Part shown: one piece after another, positions 45,293-57,486 of the stretch
How the letters are laid out: each line of letters starts with the position of its first letter
Numbering within the stretch: position 1 is the stretch's first letter
NCBI GenBank assembly: GCA_022059125.1
Contig: JAEUWY010000005.1
Location: 5,456,001 to 5,520,000 of the forward strand
Source of the DNA: Corynespora cassiicola
Taxonomy: Eukaryota > Ascomycota > Dothideomycetes > Pleosporales > Corynesporascaceae
Direction of reading: 5' to 3'
Length of the DNA: 64,000 nucleotides
Notes under the pieces: model-generated
Told to the model about the DNA's origin: nothing
Database searches by the model: none
Seen by the model: only the letters and a program-made list of their open reading frames with translations
Made by a program: the position numbers and the translations under genes

Positions 45293-46845
45293 ATGGATGT
45301 TTCTGCAAATCCGGCGGTGCGGCTGCAGGAGATGCCCGAGGGGAGTCGGGCGCTGGAGACGGACGGGCCCGAAGAGTTGTGGACTGGGTTGGTGAGAAGT
45401 GTGTCTAGGATTACGAAGGGGTCAAAGGTCGCCGATGGTGAAGGGGAAGGGAGACGGAATCGGAGTGGAGAGAAGGGTGGTGCTCGCGATTCGAATAGGC
45501 AAGATCAGGAGCAGCAGGTCAGGCCCTCTGGCGATGAAGAAGTGGTCATTGCCCCCGATCCCGAGGATACGTTCCCCGAAGGCGGACTTCAGGCATGGCT
45601 GGTGGTGCTGTCGGCGTGGTTGCTACTGTTTCCGAGCTTTGGGTTCATGGTCAGCATTGGGACTTTGTGAGTGGCATCTTGCGTTGATTAGGATATCAAA
45701 GGCTAACCCCAAGTCTTCGTACTAGGCAAGACTATTGGGCTCAGAATCAGCTCTCAGAATTGTCCGCACGCGACATTGGATGGATTCCCTCTGTATTCGT
45801 CTATCTATCCCTAGGTTTGGGAATCTGGGTTGGGCCCCTCTTCGACCGTTATGGCCCACGCTGGATCGCACTCTTCGGCAGCATAGGCTACCTGGTCATG
45901 ATATTCCTGCTAGCTGAATGCTCCAAATTCTGGCAGATGATTCTCTGCGTGGGCGTTCTCGGAGGTGTGACGGGCGCCATGCTCACCACGACCTCTCTCG
46001 CCGTAGTCGCCCATTGGTTCAAAGAGCGTAGAGGCCTCACACAGGGTATCGCCATGATGGGAAGTTCATGCGGAGGCCTCGTGATTCCGCTCATTCTTCG
46101 GTCGGCCCTGCCCAAATATGGCTATGCATGGTCTCTGCGCATCATTGGCTTCTCGTTCTTAGTCTGCTTCGTTTTTGGCAACATCCTCATGAAAGCCAGG
46201 ATCCCACCTACGGCTGCTGCGAAGAAGAAGGCCATAATCTCCCTGTCCATTTTCGGAGACCTACGCTTCAGCCTCTTCACCATCAGCGTGTTCGGATTCG
46301 AGATTGTCTTGTTCGGTGGCCTGGGCATATTCCCGACTTATGCGACGCTGGCCACGGATTTTTCGCCAGATACGGGATTCTATCTCATTTCCATTCTGAA
46401 TGGCGTGTCCTGCTTGGGGCGCATCCTGCCTGGGTACGCAGCCGACAAGATTGGCAGATTTAACACGCTGCTCATCATGATCGTCTTCACCTTGGTGTTC
46501 ATGCTGGCTCTGTGGCTTCCCTTGGGCGACAAGTCACTTGCCGCGCTGTACGTGTTTGCAGCGCTTTTTGGCTTCGGCACGGGAAGTTGGATGGCGCTCA
46601 CGCCCGCGTGCATCGGACAGCTGTGCAGGGCGGAGGAGTTTGGACGGTACTACGGTTCCATGTACTTCATCGCCAGCCTCGCAACGTTAGTGTGCATTCC
46701 GATATCTGGGGAATTGGTCGAGACAGTCGGGGCTCAGGCCATGGTAGCATTCTTTTGCGCGGTGCTTGCGTTGAGTTTGGTCAGTTTTGTGTTCAGCAGA
46801 TGGGCGGTTTTGGGCAGGAGATGGGTGGTTCGAGAAAAAGTTTAG
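45293..46845 (+). CDS. MFS monocarboxylate transporter-like protein (MCH family)
   Basis: Twelve-helix transporter of the MFS monocarboxylate porter family, related to yeast MCH proteins; substrates of fungal members vary and are mostly unknown. Exons are 45293-45666 and 45726-46845, total 497 residues. The first 95 residues are hydrophilic and cytosolic. PEGGLQAWLVVLSAWLLLFPSFGFMVSIGTLQDYW is the expected family opening (split here by the intron), LGIWVGPLFDRYGPR is the loop after helix 2, AHWFKERRGLTQGIAMMGSSCGG the central signature, and LPGYAADKIGRFNTL the loop between helices 8 and 9. Start chosen at the ATG in ccATGgat, the first in frame after a T-rich leader; the frame is open upstream. 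Confidence 0.9.
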
Positions 46846-47755
46846 ACTTAATATGACAGTAGAGATGTCCAATATCCAAAATCACCTAGCTGCAATAGTG
46901 CGAGGCCGACTAGCCTGAAGGGCGATGTTGTCATGGAGCCTGGCCGTGTTGCCAAGCCCTCGCTTCTGAAGGGTTTGCCTTCTCGCTCGGTTTTCTCCTC
47001 TGCACACCACACCCACCCACCAAACGCACATTGACTTGTGTGCGCCTTATCACCGGGGCTGATGGAATAATGTGGATTTCATCTCATTGCATGGATTGTC
47101 ACATACTGCACTACATGCGTGCGCTGTTCTTATCGCCGAGGGCTGGCCAGGAAGGAGCTTGGAAGGACGCAGGACACTCACCGTAGCCATTTGGTTGAGC
47201 GCTGGTATATGAAAAGGTATGCGACAGTCTCTTCACCCTATCTTTCTTCTAATGATGATACTTTTCTTTCATCTATGTTTCAAGACGGAGCAGAATCCTC
47301 CTGTTGAAAAATTTCCATCTGAGTCTACAAACACCACGCTTGCTTTGCCCGCGTCATCGAGGCCCAACGCTAACGCAAAGCCAGGCACTCTTGTCGCGAC
47401 GGAAGAACATTTGTATCACATTGTATTGCCTACGTTTGTTCATTTTTTCACAGCTTTTTTTAATACCCAAGTAAAGAAATGACAGCTATTGTACAGCTGA
47501 GAGGATGAAATTAGATTGATCCCATCCGACATGTGAGAAGAATCAGGAAAATAAAACGCCAATGCATTCCTTGAGCGTCACTACCGCAGTACAGACTATG
47601 GCCATGCCTGCGTATACCCCGAGAACCCTGAGAATGATCCATACTGCCCGACAGTCCGTCAATGATGTTTGTTAAAGAGAAAATGCCATAACGTTTTGTG
47701 TTCCGCACTGCTTGCGATCCCAAGCCTATACCAGTCAGCTACCCAGGCCCAGAAT
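46846..47755. other. Convergent intergenic region
   Basis: Between the MFS and HVA1-TUDOR 3' ends; no supported gene. Confidence 0.5.
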
Positions 47756-48772
47756 TCAAGACCTGTTCCTCGCGCTCCGTCTAGGCTGTCCATCGGCAGT
47801 AGCAGCCTTCTTTGGCTCTCGCTTACGCGCCGGCTTACTCTTTTCTTTATTCTCCGCGCTCTTTGGCCGACCGGCCTTCTTACCCTTTGTCTCGGTCTTT
47901 TGCTTCTTCGAAGTAGGCTCTTCCTCTTCGGCGCTGTGGGCCTCCTCTTCAGGGGAAGCTTCAGCCTTGCGCTTGGTGCCAGTCTTCGGGGCCTCGGCTT
48001 CTTTCTCCTTAGCCTTGGGCGTCTCTGGCTGCTTTTCTTCCTTGGACTCCTCCTTGGACTCCCCGTTGGTCTCGGGTTTTTTCTCGTCCTTGGAGTCATC
48101 CTTGTTGACTTCATCCTTTGACTCGGATGTGCCATTTGTTTCGGCAGACTCGTCCTTCTTATCGTCGACAGCCTTCTCAGGCTCGGCTTCCTTGTCTTCA
48201 GCAGGCGGAGCATCCTTCATATCCTCATCCTTCTTCTCCGACTCGGCTGGTTTCTCGTCTTCCTTCTTCTCAGCCTCGGCGGGTTTCTCTTCATCCTTCT
48301 TCTCTGGCTCGGGCTGTGTCTCGTCTTTGGACTCGCCGTTGGCTTGTTGGTCGTCGGCGCCGTTGGCCTTTTCTTCGACGTCGATCTCAGATGCACGCTT
48401 GACGACGTCATTGCCTGGCCGCTCGATGTGTACGGCGGGATTCTCCGGATCGGCATTCTTTTTGATGGTATTGCCCTTGTTGGACTCGATGGCAAGTTCG
48501 CCCTGATCCTTGACCTCGGCTACTTCGCCCCCAGGGCGCGATCCCGACCATTGCCAGGAGACTGGAGAAGCAAGTTAGTATGCGTCACTCGGTTCTGCAA
48601 CCATGCGTTGGCCGACCACGACGCGACGAAAGCGCATACATGCTGGACGTGTGCTCCATGGCACGCGTCCACTGCCAGCTATCTGCCACACGAACGGCGC
48701 GTACCAAACGACTCCAGGTGGGATGGATGTGTGCGTACCTTTGTCGCCCTGCTGAACCTGGGTTTCGGCCAT
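47756..48772 (-). CDS. HVA1-TUDOR domain protein with acidic Lys/Glu tail
   Basis: Protein of 279 residues in exons 48772-48739 (only 34 bp) and 48561-47756. The join reads QQGDKVSWQWSGSRPGGEVAEV, the start of the hypervirulence-associated-protein TUDOR domain (residues about 8-70), which continues to NTIKKNADPENPAVHIERPGNDVVKRASE. After that the chain is highly charged Glu/Lys/Pro/Ala sequence with repeated KKDE and ESKEE units, then a basic C-terminus with a KKAGRPKS AT-hook-like motif and RRSARNRS end. This suggests a nuclear protein that binds DNA or chromatin. The 177-bp intron after the twelfth codon is the longest in the window; 5' introns of this sort are common in fungal nuclear and ribosomal genes. 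Confidence 0.88.
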
Positions 48773-50376
48773 TGTGCGCGTCTTGGTCAGACAAAGCTCA
48801 AGAGGTTGCTAATGACGTGATTTCTCCACAGAGTCGGACCTTGGAGTCGCGAGGTGCGGGGAAAGGGTTCAATTGGGGCGCGGATGGTTGGCGACGATGC
48901 GCTGGGGGAGGGTTCTGATGCGCGCGTGGTGGTGAGATGCGGGCTTGAGCAGAAGAGAGGAGGAAGGTCGAAAGGGCAGGAAACAAGAAGGACCAGAGGT
49001 CGAGCTGTGGATCGGAGAGCTGCGAGCGATGGCGATCCAAGGAGGTGATTGGATCGCTAGGAGTTATGGGGAACGGTGGCTGGGGCTTAATCGGCCGACG
49101 GCGTCATAGGGCCCGTGCAAGGTTCGGTTACGAGGCTATATTGGGACTGCGACGTGAATGCTACGATGCTGGAATATTCGATGGTTGGGGTGGTGAGAAA
49201 AAGCAACCAAATGTGAAATGAAGTGGGAGGGTGTGAAAGGGACGGCGAGAGTGAGGTTGAGACGGGGGGCTTGGAAGCACGCGTGTGCGCTCGGCTTCAC
49301 ACTGTTTTGGCAGGAGCGGCTGGAGCCAGATGAAACCACTCTTCACGTCGTGCATGGAGACGCGGTCGACGCCAGCAAAACAACAGGAACCGTCTCGTGC
49401 CCTTGATCAAGGAAACAGCCACGCTAATTTCTGGATACTGCGCGCCCGTGGCCATCCAGGACCCCTTCGCGCTTCAGTCTCCATGGCAGAGTGAGTGCTG
49501 GGCCTCGCGCTGCAAAAAGCGGAACAAGCGGATCAACGCGGAAAACACAGATTTTCTCCGGACTTCTTGCCGAAGCCCTTTGCACTTTACGATCAGTATC
49601 GAGCACAAGTACGAACACAGTCTGTACAACCTACATGCATCTCTCAGTGGTTTCCCATTCTTCCGGGTGCTACGGCTGTCGTGGCGGTTGCTTCAAGCCC
49701 TAGAGGTTGCGGAGCACACGGTCACGTGACTCACTGATCGTACCTGTTTTGTGCACGCGCCCGGCAGAAGATGACGCCATACCGGTGGTTTGCGAGGCTC
49801 TATCTGAGAAAATGGCTTGTTTCCAGCCGGCCACGCTCAGAACTGGCAATGAAGAGTTGAAAGGTGCAGTGGTGGCTGCTGGCGTGAATGTGGGGCTGTT
49901 CACCAACAGTTGCGGCGAGCTCTCCGGCCGACGGCACTCTCCATTCCTTGCCAGCAGAAATTTCTCCATCTACCTTCGCATAAACATTCACATGCTGGGA
50001 TGGATTTCATGGATTAAGAATTGGCAACTGAGATGCTGGGTTGTCTCAGTGCTACCGCCTTCGTAGAAGCCGATGCTCACTATTGTGGAAGGCTTGGCGG
50101 CCACAGCATGGGCGCTGGAGAGCCCACGCCTGCTATATACCGCTTTTTTGCACACCTTGGCTTGCTACGCTAAATTATACTGACAGACACCCATATATTG
50201 ATGCTAACATGTAAGGTATCTACCAAAAGACACTGCCGATGGGATTCACTAGTGGGCTCACCCCACGCGCAGGTTGCAAGCTCAACGACTACTGGCATTC
50301 GACGAAAAAGACATATACATCGCGAGCCACCGATGAGTGAACAAATTTGAGGCTATCAAACAATGTTATCCCTTTT
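48773..50376. other. 1.6-kb intergenic region
   Basis: Upstream of the HVA1-TUDOR gene and downstream of the aromatic hydroxylase gene. It separates core genes from the right-hand cluster. Several ORFs under 120 residues show no domain. No gene called. Confidence 0.5.
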
Positions 50377-52292
50377 TTAATCCTGCTGCTTTCCTAATAG
50401 CGCCTGGATCGCCTCCTGCAAGGCCTTCCTGTGACCTGACGCAGACTTGGCAGCCTTCCATGCGATATACCCATCTGGCCTGACAAAGAATGCTTCACCT
50501 TCGCCCAGCCCAGCCTTTGACTTCATCGTACCCTTCGTATCCTGGTAAGGCTTCGACTTCTCATGCAACTCATACGTATCAATCGGGAAATTGAGCGATT
50601 TCGCCGCAGAAATCCATGGGGAGTCGTCCTCCGAAGCAATAAGAACAAAGTTTGTCTTGATCAGGTCGAGACTGGAAATGGTCTTGCCTTCCGGTGTCAG
50701 TAGCCAACCATGGGGGAATCGAGAGCCAGCTGTTCCGCTGGGGGCATGGGGATCCTCAACGTCTTTGTCATGAGCATCGCCTTCAGCTGGGACGATCGCG
50801 CCCTCATTGTACCGATGTCCGAGCTCGGCGATATAATACGGTTCTTCTTCCAAGCGCGGAGTCCTTCCTTTGACACGATTGTACAGGCGACGAGTTGCTT
50901 GGTCGACAACGAAGGCATCAATTGGCCTGCGTTCTAGGTCGTACGATCTCAACAGGCTTGGGTCCGCCTTTCCGGTGATGACATATGCCAGCTTCCATGC
51001 AAGATTACGCGCGTCCTAAATTTTTCATGGTCAGAATGGCGAAAATTTGGCAGGAACAACTTTCCAACTTACACCGCAACCGGTATTGCCTCCAAGCGCG
51101 CCCGTTGGTGGCATAATGTGAGCAGCATCTCCGGCAATGAGGACTCTGCCGCCCTTGGATTGGAATCGGTCTGCTGTGCAAGATGCCAAAGTCCAGTGCG
51201 CATAAGATTGTACATCTAGTGTACCGTCATCTGGAACTCCAGCAAACTGGTGCAAGCGTTGTTTGACCTCTTCGTCAGAGAGGGATCCTGGCGGGAAGTC
51301 GGTCTTGCCGTCGATCTCATTAACCCAGAGAAGGCCTCCTTTCCCCTGCTCCTCCTGCCGGAAACCGCCCTTGATCCCATCTCCTCGGACGTATATGATT
51401 CCATGTTTGGCACGTTCGCCTGATAATGTTAACATGGGACATTGAAAGCAGATATGTAGAATCAAAAGGTAGGATAGCTCACCCAACAACTCCTGAAGGT
51501 CGCCTCTGAACCTTATGCTTAGTCCGTTTCCCAGTATGCCAGCACCCTTCATTTTTATTCCCTCCTTCTTCCGGGTAGGACTTCGATTGCCGTCGCATGC
51601 AACAAGGTACTGCGTCTTGTACTTCTTGAAGCTGCCAGTGTCAAGGTCCTTCACAATGACGATAACGCCATCATCGTGCTCCTCATAATGAACTACTTCT
51701 TTTCCGAACTCAAGATTGAAGCCTATCTTAGGGGCTACATCCTGCATAATAGGCTCCAAAATAGGTTGAGTAACCCAAAGCCATTTTGTCGGGGTGATCT
51801 CTTGGTCTCGTTCAACATCGTGGTCTTGCACGACCTGCTTTACGATTCCTTTGTAGAGCTTGTCAACAATGATCAATCCAGCATCTAGATTGACCTTTCT
51901 GAAATTTGCTCCATGACATCTTTCCTCGAGACCAAGCTGCCGTAGTGTTTCGACTGTGCTGAAACTCAAGCCGGCAGCTCGGGGGTGGGCCAAGATTGCC
52001 CTGTGCCGATCAAATGCAATCGTCTTGATTCTATCTCGACACAATTCGGTAAGAAGTTACACATTAAAGACAATTCTTGGGCTAGAACTTACCCGTGGTA
52101 TCCTAGCAGAAGGCCCATAAGGGTGCCCACCAAGCTTGAGCCCAGGATAATGGCGGGCCATTCTTCCTTTTCGAATGGGATAGAGCTATGGTCGAAATCT
52201 CTGTATGCAAAGTCATAGCTTCGCACTTCGTCAAGAGTCACTCGATCGTCGACTTGTTCCAAGCCGGCGGCTGTCTTGGAGATTTGGGCCAT
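50377..52292 (-). CDS. FAD-dependent aromatic hydroxylase (phenol 2-monooxygenase/PHBH type)
   Basis: NAD(P)H- and FAD-dependent monooxygenase that hydroxylates aromatic rings, class A flavoprotein. Exons are 52292-52093, 52030-51483, 51419-51073 and 51015-50377, total 577 residues. After a 45-residue leader the FAD loop reads IILGSSLVGTLMG; the canonical GxGxxG is GSSLVG here (51-56), the second Gly being Ser. The DG motif (VACDGNRSP) and the ribityl-binding GDAAHIMPPTGALGGNTG (346-363) are intact, followed by DARNLAWKLAYV. The C-terminal third is a thioredoxin-like extension (HGWLLTPEGKTISSLDL, FFVRPDGYIAWKA), typical of the PheA/TfdB and MhpA-like group. It is divergent from a Baeyer-Villiger monooxygenase across 745 bp, which implies shared regulation. 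Confidence 0.9.
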
Positions 52293-53037
52293 AGTTGAGG
52301 AGGCTTTGTGATAAGAGAAGTATACTGGCTCAAAACAGCGTTTGTGAAGATGCGAATGTCTTTTGAATAGGACGATGATCTATTTCCTCGGCTTCTAATA
52401 GCAGCGACGCCGAAATTCGTACATGGCAGTGTAAGTAAGAAAGGTGCTCGGTGTTGTTTCATCTCGTTGCCGAATGCGAAATCATAGCCTCAGAATACCA
52501 CAAGAGCATGGACTAGGGCGGGCACTCCGACATACGAACCCCGCACAACATCACTATAACGTTCCAATCATCACCTGACGACTATTCGGGCTGGGCGATG
52601 TCCTCGCACCATAGCCGAACGATCAGACGTTAGGCTATATTTCGGCTCAGAGCGGTTTAGTCTGGAACATTCAACTCTCGCAGACTGAGTATCGCCTGAT
52701 TTCAGAATATGCTTGCACATCAAACTTAACTAATAGTCACTCTAATAGCCTCGTACGATAATTGTACGAGATCAATTCTCTTCACACAGTATGCCTACGC
52801 CCTGGAGACTTTGCATAGGCCTAGATCTTCCCCCATTCAGTCCTGAGTAGGAAAATTACTCATTCGGTTATTATTCGGTCAGAAAGAAATGCCAAGTAGT
52901 TTACGTAGATATGTAAATGTCCAGTAGCCCGGTACTGCCTCTCTACTTGATGGTTTTCTTCACTCGCATATATTAAGGCAAAAGTTTGACTCAAGAGTCC
53001 TCTACTTCGAAAATAAAATTCTTCTCCATCTTCATCA
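52293..53037. promoter_or_regulatory. Divergent intergenic region, aromatic hydroxylase / BVMO
   Basis: 745 bp with two promoters. GCCGAA near 52613 and TTCGGC near 52640 form a loose inverted pair, and direct repeats with a CGG core lie at 52862-52879; both are candidate sites for the cluster Zn2Cys6 regulator. Confidence 0.45.
52862..52879. promoter_or_regulatory. Direct repeat ATTCGGT with CGG cores, possible Zn2Cys6 site
   Basis: Two copies of ATTCGGT, 11 bases apart start to start, about 160 bases upstream of the BVMO ATG. Direct CGG repeats are one recognised half-site arrangement for fungal zinc-cluster regulators. Inference only. Confidence 0.25.
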
Positions 53038-55060
53038 ATGGCTGTTATCGCAGTAACACCTGAGCCCAATCCCAACCCCAAGCCTCTGCGCCCTTCCACT
53101 TTCCAATTGAAGGATAGCCCCATCGAAAATTTTCGCCCATTGAGAGTCATCGTAATAGGTGCAGGGTACTCAGGTATATACTGCGGGATCCGCATACCTG
53201 AGAGGCTTCGAAATGTCGAACTAGTCATCTATGAAAAGAACGAGGGTGTTGGGGGAACATGGTGGGAGAATAGGTAGGTTACAGACCATAGCAAAAGACG
53301 AACGAGTATGAATAATTGCTGATTTGGAAATAGGTATCTAGGCTGTGCTTGCGATATCCCATGTTAGTACAACGACCATGTCTTATCCATTGGTTTGATG
53401 CAGCCAGAGGGTTCGCTTGGCCGAAGCAGGACTAACAACACAATCAGCGCATTCTTATCAGTATTCCTTCGAGCCCAATCCCAATTGGTCCTCACTGTAT
53501 GCACCTGCAGCGGAGATTCGAGAATATTTGGAGCGCGTTTCCAAGAAATACTCCGTGGATCGATTTACGAAGCTTTCGCATGAAGTTACACAGTGCCGCT
53601 GGAATGGTGACTTCAGTGCCAAGTGGAGTGTCACTGTCAAGAACCTCGTAACGGGCGAGACGATCAACGACGAATGCGACATCCTCATTAGTGCGAGGGG
53701 TAACTTGAACAATCCTTCATGGCCGCAGATACCGGGCTTGGAGACTTTCAAGGGTGAGCTGATGCACTCTGCGAAGTGGAACGAAAGGTGAGCCGACAAC
53801 ATTGGCCCTTTACGTTTATCAACCACTCACACATCATTTTTTAGTTACGATTGGACGGGAAAACGTATAGGTGTTATAGGTTCCGGGTCTTCATCGATCC
53901 AGATTGTTCCGTCACTTCAGCGCATCCCTGGAACACATGTCACCAATTTTGCCCGCAGCAAAACCTGGATAACCCCCCCGTTCAGCGCGGGACTCTGGGA
54001 AAAGTACGGCTTCCAAGACTCATTTTCGATTCCTCAGACACTACGCGATAAATTTGCCTCTGATCCAGAACACTATGAGCGCTTCCGTCTTGCCGTGGAA
54101 GAGAACGGGGCCACAGCGCATGCCCTTACTATCAAAGGAACGGATATGCAGATAAACGCAGTAGAGGAATTCCGGCAGATTATGAAGTCCCGCCTTGCCT
54201 CAGCGCCAGAGATCTACCAGGCCTTGCTTCCATCATTTGCTCCTGGTTGCCGGCGTCTGACACCAGGACCAGGATACTTGGAGGCGCTTACCCAGCCAAA
54301 CGTATCGTTCGTCACATCCGCCATCACACAAATCTCCGAAACAGCAGTCCATACCAGCGATGGTGTCACTCATGAACTTGACGCCTTGGTATGCGCCACC
54401 GGCTTTAAAACCTCCGCTCCACCCCCATTTGCCGTGCTTGGGGCGAACGGACTCCCCCTAACGAAGAAATGGGAGAAAAGAGCGACTACCTATCTCTCAC
54501 ACTCGATATCGGGCTTTCCTAACATGTTCAGCATGCTTGGACCGAATGCGGCCATCAGCACCGGGTCTCTTACGAACATGATAGAATCTGTCGGGGATTA
54601 CATCGTCAAGTGCATTCGCAAAGTCCAAAAGGAGAATATTGCAACCATGCATGTCAAGCAGGAACGCGAAGACGACTTCACCGAGTTTGTGGATCGCTAC
54701 TTTGAAGGGACCGTCAACAGTGACGACTGCAGCAGCTGGTACAAGGATGCCAAGTCCGGGGCCGTGGTCGGGCTGTGGCCAGGAAGCACCTTGCATTGCA
54801 TCGAGTGCATGCGCAGCCCGCGCTGGGAGGATTTTGATTACACATACTTGGATGAATATGTTGATGCTCCTGTTGGGGCCGGAGGACTGCTTGGGAGGAA
54901 TCGGGCGAATAGACTGGCTTGGCTGGGCAATGGCTGGAGCGTCAATCAGCTTGAGAAGAAGCATTTGGCTTGGTATCTGTACCCCGAGAATATGGACAAG
55001 CCGACTGCACCTAAGCCAGAGGATACGGAGAAATACAACATTAGGGCATTCTCATACTAG
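53038..55060 (+). CDS. Baeyer-Villiger monooxygenase (type I, FAD)
   Basis: NADPH-dependent flavoenzyme that inserts oxygen next to a ketone, giving an ester or lactone. Exons are 53038-53273, 53334-53362 (29 bp), 53448-53787 and 53845-55060, total 606 residues. FAD loop GAGYSG at 41-46 is followed by [27 protein letters not shown]. The type I BVMO fingerprint FxGxxxHxxxW is F189 to W199 (FKGELMHSAKW), and the NADPH loop GVIGSGSSS begins at 211. DALVCATGFKT is the late FAD motif. An approximately 25-residue N-terminal leader precedes the domain. In fungal clusters such enzymes act on polyketide or terpenoid ketones. The ester product could be the substrate of the nearby alpha/beta hydrolase. 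Confidence 0.93.
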
Positions 55061-55207
55061 ATGGCTTATCTAGATAGAGCCGTAAGGTAAAGAACAAACG
55101 AATAACCGGGTAAAGAATGTCATAAGCCTCCAAGTAGTGCGTCAAAGTTTTCATGATTAGTTTTTTTCCATAGAGTAACAATTTCGGACCTGGCTAGAAT
55201 GGTGAAA

Positions 55208-57486
55208 TCAGCTAGTGGTGAGGTTTTCAATCTCGGGTTCCGATGCGCTGGGGCTTCCGCTCAGTTCACGCCAGATGGCTGTCTGCTCTCCAAACAAAGA
55301 TTTCCATATTGGCAAGACCATAAAAACCTGGTCCAATGCCATGATTGTTGAAGAGTAGATTTGCTTTCGTTTTTGGAACATGCGCTTCTCTTCAGGACTG
55401 GACGGCTGTTGGGCAGAATGGAAGATCATTGAAGATAAAACGATGAGTTCTCTGGGGCAGATGATTAGTCAATCATCAATAATCGATCCAATAAAATAAG
55501 AGTTCTACTTACGCATAGACAGGAAATTCACAAGTTTGAAAATGCTTCAAGATATCTCCAGCCAAGTCGTTTATCTTTTCAGCGGCATACAAAGCCATCT
55601 GAAAGGAGAAGTCACTCTCGGAAGAAAACTGGGCTGTATCGAAGCTCGGTCTGTGTAGCAATAGAAGCAGTTCGTGATAGCATAAAGACAGCAAGAGAGC
55701 GAAACGATTGCACGCGACAACTCCCGAGTCGTAATGCATGTTGGTGTCAAGAGATGCGTACCACCTCTGCAACGCCAAATGAATACGGACTTTACTATCC
55801 TTGTTGGGATGGGTTGGATCTACAGGCGTAAAGCAACAGCGTATCACCTGTGTTACTGTTCGAACTCTTAGATTTGAGTGGTACCAAGAATAATCCGAGC
55901 ATACCTATTTTGGCCCATTTCATCAGACTGATCACGAAATAGGCCGTCTCGGTTGATTCGCCGTCAACAAAATCTTCCATTGAGAGGTCTTCGACATCAC
56001 AATCTCGTTCATCAACCATCATTGGTTTTCCTAGTCCGGCAGAAATCTGACGGTCCCGTATCTGTCAGGAGTCAGTATGTGCCGTTATTGAACATGAAGA
56101 CTTACAAATAGTAGCCACCAAATCTTCTTCCATAGCCTCCTTTCTTCTGGGCCTTTGTCTGTATCTCTTGTGGATCGATGCATTCCGACGACTTGTGCAA
56201 GATTCAGGGCGGCGCCTGTCCACCACAGGGTATCCCTATGTCCTCTTACTGGACCGTAATGGAACTGCAGCATGAACATGGATTGTGTTATACACAGACG
56301 GTCGAATTCGACATCACTATCGTAAAGACATCGTGCGGCTCGATAGAAATGCTCCCTCGCGTCTTGTTTTGTCACGTATCTGTAGTTTGCGAAGAAGGAA
56401 TCCTGGGAGTGTTGGGCACCAGCAAAGAGGATAGACTGCTTCAAAAGGGGAGAAACAGTCCCCAGTTTCCATGCATCGATTACTTCGTTTTTATTGACGA
56501 TTGGGAAGAGCGGATAGAAGTGCTGCCAAAATGAGTCCAGCAGATTGTTTTCTAGCTCGGGCGATGCAAAGACGTCGTCACTGTGGTGGACGGACTCTGG
56601 CACAATCTCGCCGGGCTGCAGATGCGAATTATCAAGGCTGCGGTGAGTGGCTTTTCCCTTAGTGCGACGGCTGGAAAGCCATGAAAGCCACGAACGTTCT
56701 CCCACGTGCATTGATTGAGAAGTAGCTTCTGCATTTGACTGCCGGCGAGCCTCCGATCCGACACGGCTAGACTCGTATTGTAGAAAATCGAACATAGGAC
56801 TTGTGATATCGTCTCCAAAATCGCAGAAACCCGGGTTCACGTGTTCATTGTGCGCGGTATGCGCGGCGGCCTGCGTTTCAGCTTCCGCCGTGGCCTCCGC
56901 GATAGCCTGCGTTTCGGGCTGCGTGGTGGGCTGCGAGACGACCTGTGCAGTCGTCTGCATGGCCTGCGGGAAAACCTGGACTGGGGGGTTGGAGGCGTGC
57001 TGGACGTTCTTGGTGCCGCGGGTGTTTCCGTTGCGTTCCTTGTACCGCCCGCGCTTGCCTCTGTCGTTGTAAAAGTCAGAAATCAGGTACAGATGAAGGC
57101 TACAAAAGCACAAGTAGCCAGGGGATATATACGGACCGGAATCTTTTGGAGTCGATCAGCTCGCACGGCATCTCGCGAAATCGACAGTTGGAACACGGCA
57201 GGCCACTAACGGCGGCATCGCATCTAACCCGTTTGTTGTGGCAAGCTTGACATGCAATCGATGAGCGCTTCCTCTTTGGCTCTATTCCAGACTTGAACTT
57301 GGCTTGTCCGTGGGCATCGGAAAGGTCGGCGGATGGCGGCGCTTGATGGCCGGGGTCAGATGTATTGACAATGTTAAACTCTGCGCCAGTGAAGATACCG
57401 AGATCAGCTTGTTCAAAGGAAGCGAGCGCAGACAGAAAGTCCATGTCATCTCCAAGTTCGGCAGAGGCCATGGTGATGTTATCCAT
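55208..57486 (-). CDS. Zn2Cys6 transcription factor with fungal_trans domain (regulator 2, cluster regulator candidate)
   Basis: Binuclear-zinc regulator of 682 residues in five exons: 57486-57137, 57060-56106, 56061-55905, 55855-55513 and 55451-55208. Cys79, 82, 89, 98, 101 and 108 have the expected C-x2-C-x6-C-x8-C-x2-C-x6-C spacing, preceded by basic KRKRS and followed by RGKRGRYKERN, a linker like those of AmdR, CTF1 and FarA-type regulators. The middle homology region runs from FWQHFYPLFPIVNKNEVIDAW through GAALNLAQVVGMHRSTRDTD and RRLWKKIWWLLFIRDRQISAGLGKP to YHELLLLLHRP. Start chosen at MDNITMAS; the upstream open frame has no conserved feature. It sits centrally among catabolic-type enzyme genes and is divergent from a hydrolase, the usual position of a pathway-specific activator. 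Confidence 0.9.
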
